From assembly GCA_913058335.1 (NCBI GenBank), contig CAJXPX010000002.1, positions 62,001 to 126,000 on the forward strand: a stretch of 64,000 nt of DNA. The letters are read 5' to 3'. Below are positions 17,091 through 25,168 of the stretch, piece by piece (within the stretch, counting starts at the first letter, position 1; each line of letters starts with the position of its first letter). The notes beneath the pieces were generated by a model, which was not told the origin of the DNA, did not search any database, and worked only from the letters and a program-made list of their open reading frames with translations. The translations under genes and the position numbers were made by a program. The DNA is from an uncultured Hyphomonadaceae bacterium (lineage in GTDB: Bacteria > Pseudomonadota > Alphaproteobacteria > Caulobacterales > Maricaulaceae).

Positions 17091-17444
17091 CTAATCCTCC
17101 TTATTGCGACGCTTGCGCTCTTCGCGTTTTTTCAAAATAGGGGACGGATCATCAGAGAAATCGTCCACGCGGATAGACATATAACGCAGAACATCTTCGT
17201 TGATGCGGTGCTGACGCTCAATTTCGTGAAGCGTGTCGGCCGTAGCGTTGAGTTTAAGCATGGAATAATGCGCTTTGCGGTTCTTCTGCATGCGGTAGGC
17301 CAGATTGCGCAAACCCCAATATTCGGCCCCTTCAACGGTTCCGCCGGCATTTTCAACTTTTCTGGCAACATTTTGAACAAATTCTTCGACTTGATTCGAA
17401 GAGATGTCCGGACGTGAGATAATCACGTGCTCGTAGAGAGACAT
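17091..17444 (-). CDS. rpsF: Ribosomal protein bS6
   Basis: A 117-residue small-subunit protein. The start MSLYEHVIISRPDIS and the motif EYWGLRNLAYRMQKNRKAHYSMLKL are typical of bS6, and the C-terminal tail is charged (KKREERKRRNKED). First gene of the S6-S18-L9 operon. In many bacteria the leader RNA of this operon binds the S6:S18 complex; I looked for that motif in 17445-17570 and could not identify it with confidence. Confidence 0.98.
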   Translation of the reverse strand: MSLYEHVIISRPDISSNQVEEFVQNVARKVENAGGTVEGAEYWGLRNLAYRMQKNRKAHYSMLKLNATADTLHEIERQHRINEDVLRYMSIRVDDFSDDPSPILKKREERKRRNKED

Positions 17445-17840
17445 AACAGTCCTTCATTTTGGGGACGCGGCGCAGGGCATTTCGTGAAGGCGAAATCCCA
17501 ACGATGGCTCTGAGCGCAAAACCTGACCCCATGTCAGGCGGGAAGCAATCAGACCGCATCCGGTGAAGCGCGCCTTATAGAGGGGAATGCGCCGCGCGCA
17601 AGGGAGAAATGCGGTTGGTTGGGAAGACGAAGCGACGACACTGGCCTTCGGGATTGGAGATTAAATAATGAAATAACTGTCCGGACTAATTGTGCAAGGT
17701 GAAAGGCACCGACCTTTTATTTAGCTTATGACCAAAAATTTATAAACACTAAGTGGTGTGATTACTCTTTGCTATTATAAGTTTATAGGCGCACAGCAAG
17801 GAGACGGAAAATTTTTTCCGCTCAACCGAAAGAGGATATT
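17445..17840. other. Gene-free region upstream of the rpsF operon
   Basis: About 400 bases between divergent units. The part next to rpsF is GC-rich and should hold the operon promoter and leader. From about 17640 the sequence turns AT-rich, marking the edge of the accessory patch that runs to 19.25 kb. No RNA gene or repeat was recognised. Confidence 0.5.
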
Positions 17841-17963
17841 ATGTCCGACCACAAAAAAACAGAGCAAAACACTAAAGATACCAAAGCTATGCCAATGGCA
17901 GATAAATCCGGGCAAGCAGCCAACAAGACGACTAAAGATTCGACAGAAAAAACGAAAAAATAA
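17841..17963 (+). CDS. Very small hydrophilic Lys/Thr-rich protein (40 aa)
   Basis: A 40-codon frame from ATG (17841) to TAA (17961-17963). AGAGGA lies six bases before the start, a good ribosome site. The product is entirely polar, beginning MSDHKKTEQNTKDTK, ending STEKTKK, with no hydrophobic segment, and looks intrinsically disordered. I know of no family. Coding is supported by the ribosome site and biased composition only, so it needs comparative support. Confidence 0.5.
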   Translation: MSDHKKTEQNTKDTKAMPMADKSGQAANKTTKDSTEKTKK

Positions 17964-18152
17964 TTTCTGTTTTAAATGAACCCTGAGCTGATGGGGCGCA
18001 GTTCAGCGCTGAGCCATATTCTACTTTTTAGCCATTGCGGAAATGGCTCAGTAATTCATCCAGCAATAAAAAGTCTACATCACCATTATTCTTCAAAAGG
18101 AAAGGGCAAAGTTCCTTAAGAATGAGAATTGGTGTTTTGCAGTGGAGGGAAA

Positions 18153-18521
18153 ATGCAAAATTTACTTTCTTTTGTACGCAGATATTTTGAATTTATCTTC
18201 CGCAAACCGTTTAAAAAATCGGTAACTCCTAACGATTTGGCCAACGAAAGTTCTTATTTCAAGGCAAATTGTTCCCGTAAATATTCCGACGCCTTGAAAA
18301 TCAGTAGTAAAACAAAGCCTGTCGAACTCTCATTGTCCAATGATGGTCTATTAACAAATGATACCTTTGAGAATTGGATTTCTCATACAGTTGGAAATAT
18401 CACGAGCGAAAAAGATGAAGAAAGAGGGATGAAACTCCTAGACGAAGCTTACGAGTATGAAAGAAAGATAAATGATTCATTCAGATCAATTTTTTGCAAT
18501 TCGAAATCTGTTCGGGAGTAA
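18153..18521 (+). CDS. Hypothetical protein in AT-rich patch
   Basis: A 122-residue protein from the ATG at 18153, preceded by GGAGGG four to nine bases upstream. A longer frame from TTG at 18129 is possible but lacks a ribosome site. The N-terminus is basic and aromatic (MQNLLSFVRRYFEFIFRKPFKK); the rest is polar and helical, ending in a charged stretch (EKDEERGMKLLDEAYEYERKI). There is no signal peptide or known motif. Codon use is much more A/T-ending than in the neighbouring ribosomal genes, suggesting recent acquisition. Confidence 0.6.
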   Translation: MQNLLSFVRRYFEFIFRKPFKKSVTPNDLANESSYFKANCSRKYSDALKISSKTKPVELSLSNDGLLTNDTFENWISHTVGNITSEKDEERGMKLLDEAYEYERKINDSFRSIFCNSKSVRE

Positions 18522-18721
18522 ATTTGAGTGGTCAGGTGTGGGGTCAGAAGAACATTCTTTAACTCAAATCTTATGTTTGAATTATCGTTTTCGCTCGGAA
18601 GTTTAAGGAAATAATTTTTATTTTCTCTGACTAAGTAACGGATCAAACCCCTCTTTTGTTTTGAAACGGGTCGGCAAAAAGGCGGACTCCACCAGCGAAT
18701 TTTGAATCAAAAGGCAAAATA

Positions 18722-19093
18722 ATGAACCAAAACATTAATCAGTTTGAAATGGTGCAAGGCGACGTTCGAAACAATTTCCCCATCTGGGAGAATGAGGGCG
18801 GTGCTATCGCATTGCCTGAACCAGAACCTTTTAGGAGAACACCTATATTCGATGAAATTACCTTGCCGGCTAGGTTACGAAAGGAGCATCGTACGAAACT
18901 CGGAGTCTGGGGAATAATTCGAGTTCTTGAAGGACGTGTACGATACCGCGTTCTGTCGCCGATCTCCGTTACCATACTTGACCGCATTCTCCCGGGTGTT
19001 GTTCTTCCACAGCAACCGCACTTATTAGAAACAATTGGTCACGTTCGTTTGCAGATTGATTTTTACAATCGAGATCCAAATCCAGTGCCCTGA
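18722..19093 (+). CDS. DUF1971 (TehB/YeaR-like cupin) protein
   Basis: A 123-residue protein matching the DUF1971 pattern. It has PIFDEITLPARLRKEHRTKLGVWGIIRVLEGRVRYRV, a central loop, then ILPGVVLPQQPHLLETIGHVRLQIDFY. The domain is a small beta-barrel cupin found in YeaR and fused to TehB tellurite-resistance methyltransferases; members are linked to tellurite or nitrate/nitrite stress responses, with biochemistry unclear. It stands alone in the AT-rich patch. An N-terminal extension of about 35 residues precedes the core. The ATG at 18722 follows AAGGCAAAATA. Confidence 0.85.
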   Translation: MNQNINQFEMVQGDVRNNFPIWENEGGAIALPEPEPFRRTPIFDEITLPARLRKEHRTKLGVWGIIRVLEGRVRYRVLSPISVTILDRILPGVVLPQQPHLLETIGHVRLQIDFYNRDPNPVP

Positions 19094-19272
19094 CAATCCA
19101 TAATAATTATGTGAAATTACATTCGACTTCTGCATTTTTCGGAGTTGGGATGGTCGCGTCCGGCCTTTACATAAGTTTTTCTGCCGCTGCTTTGTGGGCC
19201 AAACCGTCTCCCTCAATATGACTTTGTTATAAGGGTATGAGATTGAAGGCGCACCCCCCCATCATCGCAATC

Positions 19273-19295
19273 AAAAATCCCCCGCGAGCGGGGGA
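19273..19295 (-). terminator. Intrinsic terminator of the glycine-zipper lipoprotein gene
   Basis: The palindrome TCCCCCGC/GCGGGGGA (19278-19285 with 19288-19295) has its T-run on the minus strand (A-run 19273-19277). It lies 42 bases beyond the stop codon at 19338. Confidence 0.85.
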
Positions 19296-19337
19296 GGGAA
19301 ATCGGTTTAGATTTTATCTGCCAATCGGCAGAGAGTC

Positions 19338-19904
19338 CTACCAACGGCGCTCGAGGTCACGCAACTGATCGAGTTCATCGCGAATTTGGTCACGTTGATA
19401 GCGGACGTCGCTCGTATAAGGCGCGTTTGACAAACGGCGGTCTTCGTCTTCGAGGTAACGAATGCGGGTTTCGACGTCGCGTTCGCTATAATAGGTCCGG
19501 CCATTAATCGTATAGCCTTCGGGGCTATTGGCGTAGGGGTCATAGCGCGGATCGTCATAACGCGTGTCCAGATATTTGCCGCAGCTCTTATTGGCGATGG
19601 CGATACCTGCAGCGGCTCCGCCAGCTGCGCCGACGGCTGCGCCTGTGCCGCCGCCTTCAACTTCATTGCCGACGACTCCGCCGACCACGGCTCCGATACC
19701 GGCGCCAAGCAATTGGTTATTACGATCGCGGCGCGCGCATTCGATATAGGCGGGCGTCTTGCGGTAGCGTTGTCCCTGATATTCGACATAGGCGTCATCA
19801 TTATATCCGCCGCGATTGTCATAGGGGCTGCTGTTATATCCGCCGGAGGACGCGCAGGCGCTGAGGGCAGACCCTAGGATTAGAATGGGAAGTAGCTTTT
19901 TCAT
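19338..19904 (-). CDS. Glycine-zipper (17 kDa antigen-like) lipoprotein
   Basis: A 188-residue predicted outer-membrane lipoprotein. The lipobox LSAC puts the lipidated Cys at about residue 17. After a Tyr/Gly-rich stretch comes LLGAGIGAVVGGVVGNEVEGGGTGAAVGAAGGAAAGIAIA, a double glycine-zipper segment as in the rickettsial 17 kDa antigen and SlyB-type lipoproteins. The C-terminal third is charged and helical (TRIRYLEDEDRRLSNAPY, then DELDQLRDLERRW). I chose the ATG at 19904 because GGAGATTATC stands directly before it; a much longer frame upstream has no signal at its start. The function in family members is envelope integrity, not enzymatic. Confidence 0.88.
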   Translation of the reverse strand: MKKLLPILILGSALSACASSGGYNSSPYDNRGGYNDDAYVEYQGQRYRKTPAYIECARRDRNNQLLGAGIGAVVGGVVGNEVEGGGTGAAVGAAGGAAAGIAIANKSCGKYLDTRYDDPRYDPYANSPEGYTINGRTYYSERDVETRIRYLEDEDRRLSNAPYTSDVRYQRDQIRDELDQLRDLERRW

Positions 19905-20424
19905 GATAATCTCCAATTGTGGCGGACAGCACCTCTCGCGCGTCCAAGAAAACAGAGAGGCGATGCGGGATTGCCAAACTGTGAACAGAGGGCAATACGC
20001 AGCGTCCTGTTGGGGATATAATCCGCGAGAGCAGGCTGGGTTCCAAATATCGTTTAAATAGGAATGCTGTGTCGTTGAGGCGCAAAAAGACCGTTTTCCA
20101 AGAATTTCAAATAGATCCGCCTTTATAGCGCTACGATTTCGGGTTTTCGTAAGTCTTTTCAACTGTTTGAAGTTTTTTCCAAGAGATAGATCCGCATCTT
20201 TCATTTAGCCCCTATTATCAAACTCGTTCTTTTGTTCATGGACAGGTAGACGTCACCTACCGGAGCAAGAGATGGCGAGGTTGAGCATCGGGTGGTGACA
20301 CATCCGACTGTGCCGGGCCTGTTATGGTGTGTTTGCCTGCCGTACCGTGCAGTGTCGGGCTGAAATAAACCCGGTGAGCGCGACTGTCGGAAAAACAAGA
20401 GGCCGCCATAGTATAAAATCGCTG

Positions 20425-20492
20425 CCGTGGGGTTTGCCGCCTTGCGAAACAAACAAACTATACGGTAACCGGTAAGGTTGCCGACCCCACGG
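20425..20492. repeat. Nested inverted repeat, candidate RNA stem
   Basis: The nine-base arm CCGTGGGGT pairs perfectly with ACCCCACGG across 50 bases. Within the loop, GGTAACC (20464-20470) pairs with GGTTGCC (20476-20482, one G-U). The arrangement makes a stable branched hairpin on either strand. Confidence 0.6.
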
Positions 20493-20591
20493 GCTGTCCG
20501 CTTTTAACCGGATTTTGCCGCCAAAGCTGACCCCGCGATGGGCAGTGGGAGAGGGCGCGTGGGTGAAATACGATTTTATAAAAAATATAAT

Positions 20592-20629
20592 CTATCATTC
20601 CGGGTTCGCTGCGCGCCCCGGAATGACAG
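20592..20629. repeat. REP-like extragenic palindrome
   Basis: TCATTCCGGG (20595-20604) and CCCGGAATGA (20617-20626) are perfect inverted arms around a 12-base loop, TTCGCTGCGCGC. This sequence style is common as dispersed palindromes between genes in many alphaproteobacteria. Only one copy is in this window, 21 bases beyond the stop codon of the DUF454 gene. Confidence 0.7.
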
Positions 20630-20647
20630 GGGGCGGGTAAGCACTCT

Positions 20648-21028
20648 CTATAATGACGGCGGCTTGGGCCGTGTGACCACAAATACTGCCACGATTAACA
20701 AGCAAACCCCCTGCACAGTAATCGCCCAGACCGGCAGGTGGAAAACGAAAGCCAAACCAAAGGAGACGCCGATTGAAATAATGGTCAGAATTTTCGCTTT
20801 GGTCGGAATCGCGCCGTGTTCATGCCAGTTGGATATCATCGGTCCGAACACTTTATGCGTCATGATCCAGTCATGCAGGGCGGGCGAGGACCGCGCAAAA
20901 GCATAGGCAGCGATAATCATGAAAATAGCTGTAGGCAGAAGGGGCAGAAACAGGCCAATCGTGCCGAGCGCAACGCAAGACGTGCCGAGACCAATCCAGA
21001 GCCAGCGCCTCGGGGAAAACCGTTTCAT
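20648..21028 (-). CDS. YbaN-like inner membrane protein (DUF454)
   Basis: A 126-residue membrane protein. The DUF454 signature GTIGLFLPLLPTAIFMIIAAYAFARSSP is present, followed by LHDWIMTHKVFGPMISNWHEHGAIP. Four hydrophobic segments are visible (about 10-27, 30-46, 80-98, 100-118). Function in the family is unknown. The short distance to the REP-like palindrome downstream suggests that the palindrome lies in its 3' end region. Confidence 0.92.
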   Translation of the reverse strand: MKRFSPRRWLWIGLGTSCVALGTIGLFLPLLPTAIFMIIAAYAFARSSPALHDWIMTHKVFGPMISNWHEHGAIPTKAKILTIISIGVSFGLAFVFHLPVWAITVQGVCLLIVAVFVVTRPKPPSL

Positions 21029-21188
21029 AATAAGGTGACTTTCGACATGGTAACTTTGCCTCTAGGCCTTTTGGCGCGCGACTTCACCAAATCTTTGCAG
21101 AATTTTTCGCCTGATATGTTGAGACATAAATTTTCACAGACAGGTCACCCTGATTGAAACTCGTCCTTTGCTTCGTTAGACCTTCTTT

Positions 21189-21284
21189 ATGACATCTTTT
21201 TCTGAAAAAATCATTCTCATCGCCGGCGCTTCTTGCGGCATTGGCGCTAGTTTCGATATTAATGGTGCGAGCTCTGTACGTTAA
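21189..21284 (+). pseudogene. 31-codon frame resembling the N-terminus of an SDR enzyme, overlapping ruvC
   Basis: From the ATG at 21189 the frame reads KIILIAGASCGIGASF, strikingly like the short-chain dehydrogenase nucleotide-binding start (K-x-x-L-V-T-G-A-S-x-G-I-G-A). It then breaks off and ends in TAA at 21282-21284. The last A of that stop is the first base of the ruvC ATG. There is no ribosome site before it. It could be a deletion remnant of an SDR gene, or a short leader coupled to ruvC. Confidence 0.35.
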
Positions 21285-21766
21285 TGGCTGAGGCCCGCCG
21301 CATAATCGGACTCGATCCGTCCCTAGTGGCCTGTGGCTGGGGCGTCATTGATATACGTGGGAGCAAAGCCTCTCACGTGGCCCACGGCGTGATCCGTCCG
21401 CCGAAGAAAGAGCCGCTCGCGAGCCGTCTGGATTTCCTGTTTAAAGCGATCATCGACGTAATTGAAGAGCATCAGCCGATTGAGGCCGGAGTGGAAGAAG
21501 CGTTTATGAAAGATAACGCGATGAGCGCGCTCAAGCTCGGGCAGGCGCGGGCCGCCTGTATTTTGGCGGCGACCTCCAATGGCTTGGGCGTCGGCGAATA
21601 TGCGGCCCGTCTGGTCAAGAAATCCGTTGTCGGAACAGGCGCCGCAGATAAGATGCAAGTCGCGCATATGATGAATATCCTGCTGCCAGGCGCCAAGGTC
21701 AAAGCCGGAGACGCCGCCGACGCGCTCGCCATTGCGCTAACTCACGCCCATCATAAGCGTCTCTAA
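21284..21766 (+). CDS. ruvC: Holliday junction resolvase RuvC
   Basis: A 160-residue endonuclease that cuts four-way DNA junctions moved by RuvAB. The acidic active site is complete: D11 in IIGLDPS, E71 in AGVEEAF, and D143/D146 in AGDAADALAIA. The substrate loop LVKKSVVGTGAADKMQV is normal. In most relatives ruvC is directly followed by ruvA and ruvB. Here a convergent MFS gene ends within the last bases of ruvC (overlap 21763-21766), and ruvA starts 2.8 kb away. Confidence 0.97.
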   Translation: MAEARRIIGLDPSLVACGWGVIDIRGSKASHVAHGVIRPPKKEPLASRLDFLFKAIIDVIEEHQPIEAGVEEAFMKDNAMSALKLGQARAACILAATSNGLGVGEYAARLVKKSVVGTGAADKMQVAHMMNILLPGAKVKAGDAADALAIALTHAHHKRL

Positions 21767-22974
21767 TTTAAGGTACTGGTTTGGCGTAGACGCGGGAACA
21801 GCTTCGCCCAAACCGCGGCAACTCCGACAGCGGCTATGCCGCCTGCTGTGACAGTGAAAACGGCCCCGTAAACCGCCGCCATTAACCCCGCCCGGGCCTC
21901 GCCCAGTTCGTTAGACGCGCCAAGGAAGATGGAATTGACCGCATTTACCCGCCCCCGGACATGATCCGGAGTCCAAAGCTGGAGGATAATTTCGCGAATA
22001 TAAACGGAGACCATATCGAAGGCCCCAATACCCATCAGCGCGAGAATGGATAACCAGGCCACTGTGGAGAAACCAAATATAATCGTCATAACACCGAAGA
22101 GTCCGACCGTAACGAAAAGGATATAGCCGGCATGGCGTTTAATCGGGAAAGCAATGAGCAAGGTAATCATGACAACCGCGCCAAGGCCCGGGGCCGCGCG
22201 TAGTAGTCCCAATCCAACCGGGCCGACTTCCAAAATATCACGGGCGTAAATTGGTAGTAAGGCCACCGCCCCGGCAAGGAGAACAGCAAACATGTCCAGA
22301 GAAATCGCGCCTAAGACGATTTTTTCTTTCCAGATATAGCTGAATCCTCCGATGAGGGTTGAGAGTGCAGTCCCGGCTTCCGCAAATGTCTGAGACGGTT
22401 TTGGGATTGAGAAGATGAGCATGGCCGCAACAGCGTATATCCCGCCCGCTGTTCCGTAAGCGATCGGGCCGGACAGACCATAGAGCAAACCTCCGGCCAC
22501 AGGGCCAAAAATAGAAGCGAGCTGCCAAGAAGATGTCGTCCAGCCGACCGCATTGGCAAAATCGCGGCGCGGGACTAAATTAACAACAAGGGAGGAAGAG
22601 GCTGGGTTATGAAAGGCGCGGGCTACACCGAAAACACAGAGGAGGGACAGAATCCAGACGGGATTAAATTGATTGGTCACAGCCAGATAAAAAATAGCTC
22701 CGGCGCAGATCATTTCGACAATAATAGACGAGCCCATCACCATGCGACGGCCCAATTTGTCAGCGGCAAGACCTGTGGCGATGACAAGCAAAAGCGCCGG
22801 TGTGAATTGAACTAACCCGATTAATCCTAGCAGGAGAGCATTTTGCGTTTCGTCATAGATCTGCCACCCCACCGCAACTGACACAATTTGGGTGGCGAAA
22901 GACGTCAGGAACCGCGCGCTGAAATACTGCGCGAAAGATCGGTGTTTGAAAGCGGCGAAGCGGTCATCAGTCAT
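21763..22974 (-). CDS. MFS transporter (EntS/DUF894-like exporter family)
   Basis: A 403-residue major facilitator with about 12 membrane segments. The first half shows FLTSFATQIVSVAVGWQIYDET and the cytoplasmic loop motif GLAADKLGRRMVMG, the family's motif A (G-x-x-x-D-x-x-G-R-R). The pattern RAFHNPASSSLVVNLVPRRDFANAVGW is that of the EntS/DUF894 type, which includes enterobactin exporters and macrolide-efflux-like proteins. No siderophore genes are near, so the substrate is unknown. It converges on ruvC, overlapping by four bases. The proline-rich lipoprotein gene lies 52 bases upstream in the same direction. Confidence 0.92.
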   Translation of the reverse strand: MTDDRFAAFKHRSFAQYFSARFLTSFATQIVSVAVGWQIYDETQNALLLGLIGLVQFTPALLLVIATGLAADKLGRRMVMGSSIIVEMICAGAIFYLAVTNQFNPVWILSLLCVFGVARAFHNPASSSLVVNLVPRRDFANAVGWTTSSWQLASIFGPVAGGLLYGLSGPIAYGTAGGIYAVAAMLIFSIPKPSQTFAEAGTALSTLIGGFSYIWKEKIVLGAISLDMFAVLLAGAVALLPIYARDILEVGPVGLGLLRAAPGLGAVVMITLLIAFPIKRHAGYILFVTVGLFGVMTIIFGFSTVAWLSILALMGIGAFDMVSVYIREIILQLWTPDHVRGRVNAVNSIFLGASNELGEARAGLMAAVYGAVFTVTAGGIAAVGVAAVWAKLFPRLRQTSTLN

Positions 22975-23026
22975 GGCGCGGCCTTATAGACATAAGCCCG
23001 CGATATGAACGCTTATTTTGACCTAT

Positions 23027-23449
23027 TTATTTGCGAGGAGGCAAATAAGGCTCGGGCTCCGGCGCCGGAGGGTAGTAGGTTTGCGGAGGAGGCGTATAAA
23101 CAGGTGGCTCCGGCTCTGGCTCCGGTGCGGGAGGTACGTAAACCGGCGGCTCTGGTTCTGGCTCATATACAGGCGGCGGCGGAGGAGGGGGCGGAAGATA
23201 AGTTGGCGCGGCAACTGGGACGCAACACGGCACGCAGCACGGGTCCGGCTGTACATAACCGCAATCCGAATATCCCGTGTCGCATCCTTCAGAGCCATAT
23301 CGAGTTGATTCATATGTTGCGACAGTCTCATGTCCGCCTTCGTAACCCGCTCCGTATCGGCTATTGGCCGAATGGGTTGAACAGGCGCTGAGCGCCAGAC
23401 CGCCAAGAACGGCAAAAAAGGCTAATCGAGAAGGATGAATGCGGCGCAT
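23027..23449 (-). CDS. Proline-rich cysteine-containing lipoprotein
   Basis: A 140-residue predicted lipoprotein. Lipobox ALSAC gives C23. The middle is Tyr/Gly-rich with two close Cys pairs (DPCCVPCCVP), and the C-terminal half is a run of P, E, V and Y repeats (PPPPPPPPVYEPEPEPPVY and similar), like a rigid spacer through the periplasm. The ATG at 23449 starts the signal cleanly; an upstream in-frame extension has no ribosome site. Low complexity makes family assignment impossible. Confidence 0.75.
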   Translation of the reverse strand: MRRIHPSRLAFFAVLGGLALSACSTHSANSRYGAGYEGGHETVATYESTRYGSEGCDTGYSDCGYVQPDPCCVPCCVPVAAPTYLPPPPPPPPVYEPEPEPPVYVPPAPEPEPEPPVYTPPPQTYYPPAPEPEPYLPPRK

Positions 23450-23558
23450 AACGAATCTCTTTACATAAAAAGTTATCAACAGACTGGCAGAAACCACTTA
23501 AAGCTTTGCTAACGGCTTTGCCTTTGCGTTTGTCGTTTCAACCCTTACTACTCAAAAC

Positions 23559-24533
23559 ATGATTCACTTTATACGATTAGTAGGCACATACGCTCTATTT
23601 GCAGGATTGATTTTGTCTGGGTGTGACAAAGTCAACGAGAAAAGCATTGTCGAAAATGCCGGAAACAACTCTTGTTTACCTGTCACCGGCGTGGACTCGT
23701 TACTGACTTCCAAGGCCGACATAATAGTCATAGGGGAGAGTCATGGGATGGTTGAACCGCCCGAATTTATTGAGGCTCTATTGTGCCATAGCTTGTCAAA
23801 AGGCATAAAAACGGCTCTAGCTCTTGAGTTAAATGATGATCAGGGCTTGCTTGAAAGATATTTACTCTCAGACGGATCGAAAGCGGCAAAGAATGCGTTT
23901 TTCGACGATTGGGCTTGGAAAGGTGAATTTACTGATGGGCGGTCAAGCCAAGCAATGATGGAGTTAATAGACCGAGCGCGGCTTTATAAACAGGGTAACA
24001 AGGCATTCTCAGTTATACCATTCAAGCCGGGTAATATGCCGATAGAAGATTATCAAAATCAAAATGCTCGATCTCAAGCTTATGAAAAAACTATGGCAAA
24101 AAGAATTGTGGAGGGGACTGAAAAAATAGATGCGGATAAAACCATTGTTCTTGTCGGGAGCTTGCACGCACGAAAAGGCCGTTTTTCATTTAAGGACATG
24201 GATTATGATTTAATGGCAATCCATCTGCCAGAAAATCGTACTGAGACCTACTTGGGGGTGCATACTGGTGGAACCTCATGGAATTGTCGCGGCCCAGAAC
24301 CTGATGATTGCGGACAATATGAAGTTAAAGGTCACACAAGCCTGGATTCAAAAATTGGACGTGGCGAGACTTATATGGTCGTTAAAAAAGATAATTCAGA
24401 TGTTATCGGATTGCTTGGCCCACCAAATTTTCAGACCGATTGGTATGATGGCATTATCTATTTTGGCACTGCAACGGCTTCTCCCCCCGCCAATAAAGAT
24501 GGAAGAATTCCATTTGAAGAGGACATGAAATGA
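23559..24533 (+). CDS. ChaN/EreA-like (TIKI superfamily) lipoprotein
   Basis: A 324-residue predicted lipoprotein (lipobox LSGC, C22). Residues 54-63 read DIIVIGESHG, and near residue 202 comes VLVGSLHARKG. This E-x-H plus later G-x-x-H-A pattern is shared by ChaN haem-binding lipoproteins, erythromycin-esterase-like and TIKI proteins. LALELNDDQ in between matches the strand carrying the conserved acidic residue. Substrate cannot be read. The TGA stop overlaps the ruvA start (ATGA, 24530-24533), so the two are translationally coupled although functionally unrelated. Codon use is more AT-rich than in ruvAB, suggesting insertion. Confidence 0.7.
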   Translation: MIHFIRLVGTYALFAGLILSGCDKVNEKSIVENAGNNSCLPVTGVDSLLTSKADIIVIGESHGMVEPPEFIEALLCHSLSKGIKTALALELNDDQGLLERYLLSDGSKAAKNAFFDDWAWKGEFTDGRSSQAMMELIDRARLYKQGNKAFSVIPFKPGNMPIEDYQNQNARSQAYEKTMAKRIVEGTEKIDADKTIVLVGSLHARKGRFSFKDMDYDLMAIHLPENRTETYLGVHTGGTSWNCRGPEPDDCGQYEVKGHTSLDSKIGRGETYMVVKKDNSDVIGLLGPPNFQTDWYDGIIYFGTATASPPANKDGRIPFEEDMK

Positions 24534-25168
24534 TCGGGATGATTTCAGGGATTTGCCTTATGGCGGGGACGGGCGAAGCGATTGTCGATTGCTCCGGCGT
24601 TGGCTATTTATTGCAATGCGGCTCTCGCACTCTGGCTAAATTGGCAGAAGGGGAGGCCACGCGCCTGCATGTCGAAACGCATGTCCGCGAGCAGGCTATT
24701 ACACTGTTTGGATTCCATTCAGAGGAAGAACGGGCCTGGTTTGTCCGCCTTCAATCCGTGCAAGGTGTCGGGCCGAAAGCCGCGCTTGCGATTTTAGACA
24801 TTCTTTCGCCCGGAGAAATTTTATCTGCGGCGTCTTTGGAGGACAAAACAGCTTTTTCCCGCGCCTCGGGTGTCGGGCCGAAATTGGCGACCCGAATTGC
24901 GACAGAGCTGTCTGGTAAACCCGCTCCGACAGGTCGAGGCTTTCAGCCGGCCTTTACCGCCCCGTCCGGAGAGACCGGAACAGAAAGTAGCCGCAATGAA
25001 GGGCTTTCGGATATGGGCCTACGCAATGACGCGGTTAGCGCGCTGGTCAATTTGGGGATAGGCCAGAGCGACGCGCTGCGGGCTGTAGCGCAAGCTTACG
25101 CGACTTTTGATGACGATCCGAATATTGATACGCTGATCAAAGTCGCCTTGAAAGAGTTGAGTAAGTGA
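24530..25168 (+). CDS. ruvA: Holliday junction DNA helicase subunit RuvA
   Basis: A 212-residue junction-binding protein. Domain I is the OB fold ([26 protein letters not shown]), with conserved [15 protein letters not shown] and two helix-hairpin-helix motifs, [13 protein letters not shown] and [14 protein letters not shown] variable linker leads to domain III ([25 protein letters not shown]), which contacts RuvB. It starts inside the ATGA of the upstream lipoprotein gene and overlaps ruvB by four bases. Confidence 0.97.
   Translation: MIGMISGICLMAGTGEAIVDCSGVGYLLQCGSRTLAKLAEGEATRLHVETHVREQAITLFGFHSEEERAWFVRLQSVQGVGPKAALAILDILSPGEILSAASLEDKTAFSRASGVGPKLATRIATELSGKPAPTGRGFQPAFTAPSGETGTESSRNEGLSDMGLRNDAVSALVNLGIGQSDALRAVAQAYATFDDDPNIDTLIKVALKELSK

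Larger units (their letters stand above)
19905..20647. other. Long gene-free region with RNA-like inverted repeats
   Basis: About 740 bases with no convincing gene. The stretch 20240-20560 is GC-richer and unusually rich in inverted repeats: CCGTGGGGT (20425-20433) with ACCCCACGG (20484-20492), a seven-pair hairpin GGTAACC/GGTTGCC inside it, and other short stems around 20310-20360. A REP-like palindrome lies at 20592-20629. This may be a structured non-coding RNA, but it did not match an RNA family I could name. Confidence 0.5.

Noticed and set aside
17445-17570. S6:S18 leader RNA motif before rpsF
   Set aside because: I searched this leader for the known S6/S18-binding hairpin and could not find a convincing match, so it is not annotated.
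20240-20560. RNase P RNA
   Set aside because: Fragments resembling conserved RNase P segments occur (CGGAGCAAG, GGCAAACCCCAC), but on opposite strands, and the hallmark 5' GAGGAAAGTCCGGGC and 3' end are absent.
21763-22974. Siderophore export role for the EntS-like MFS protein
   Set aside because: No siderophore biosynthesis, receptor or regulator gene is nearby, so the specific function is not supported.
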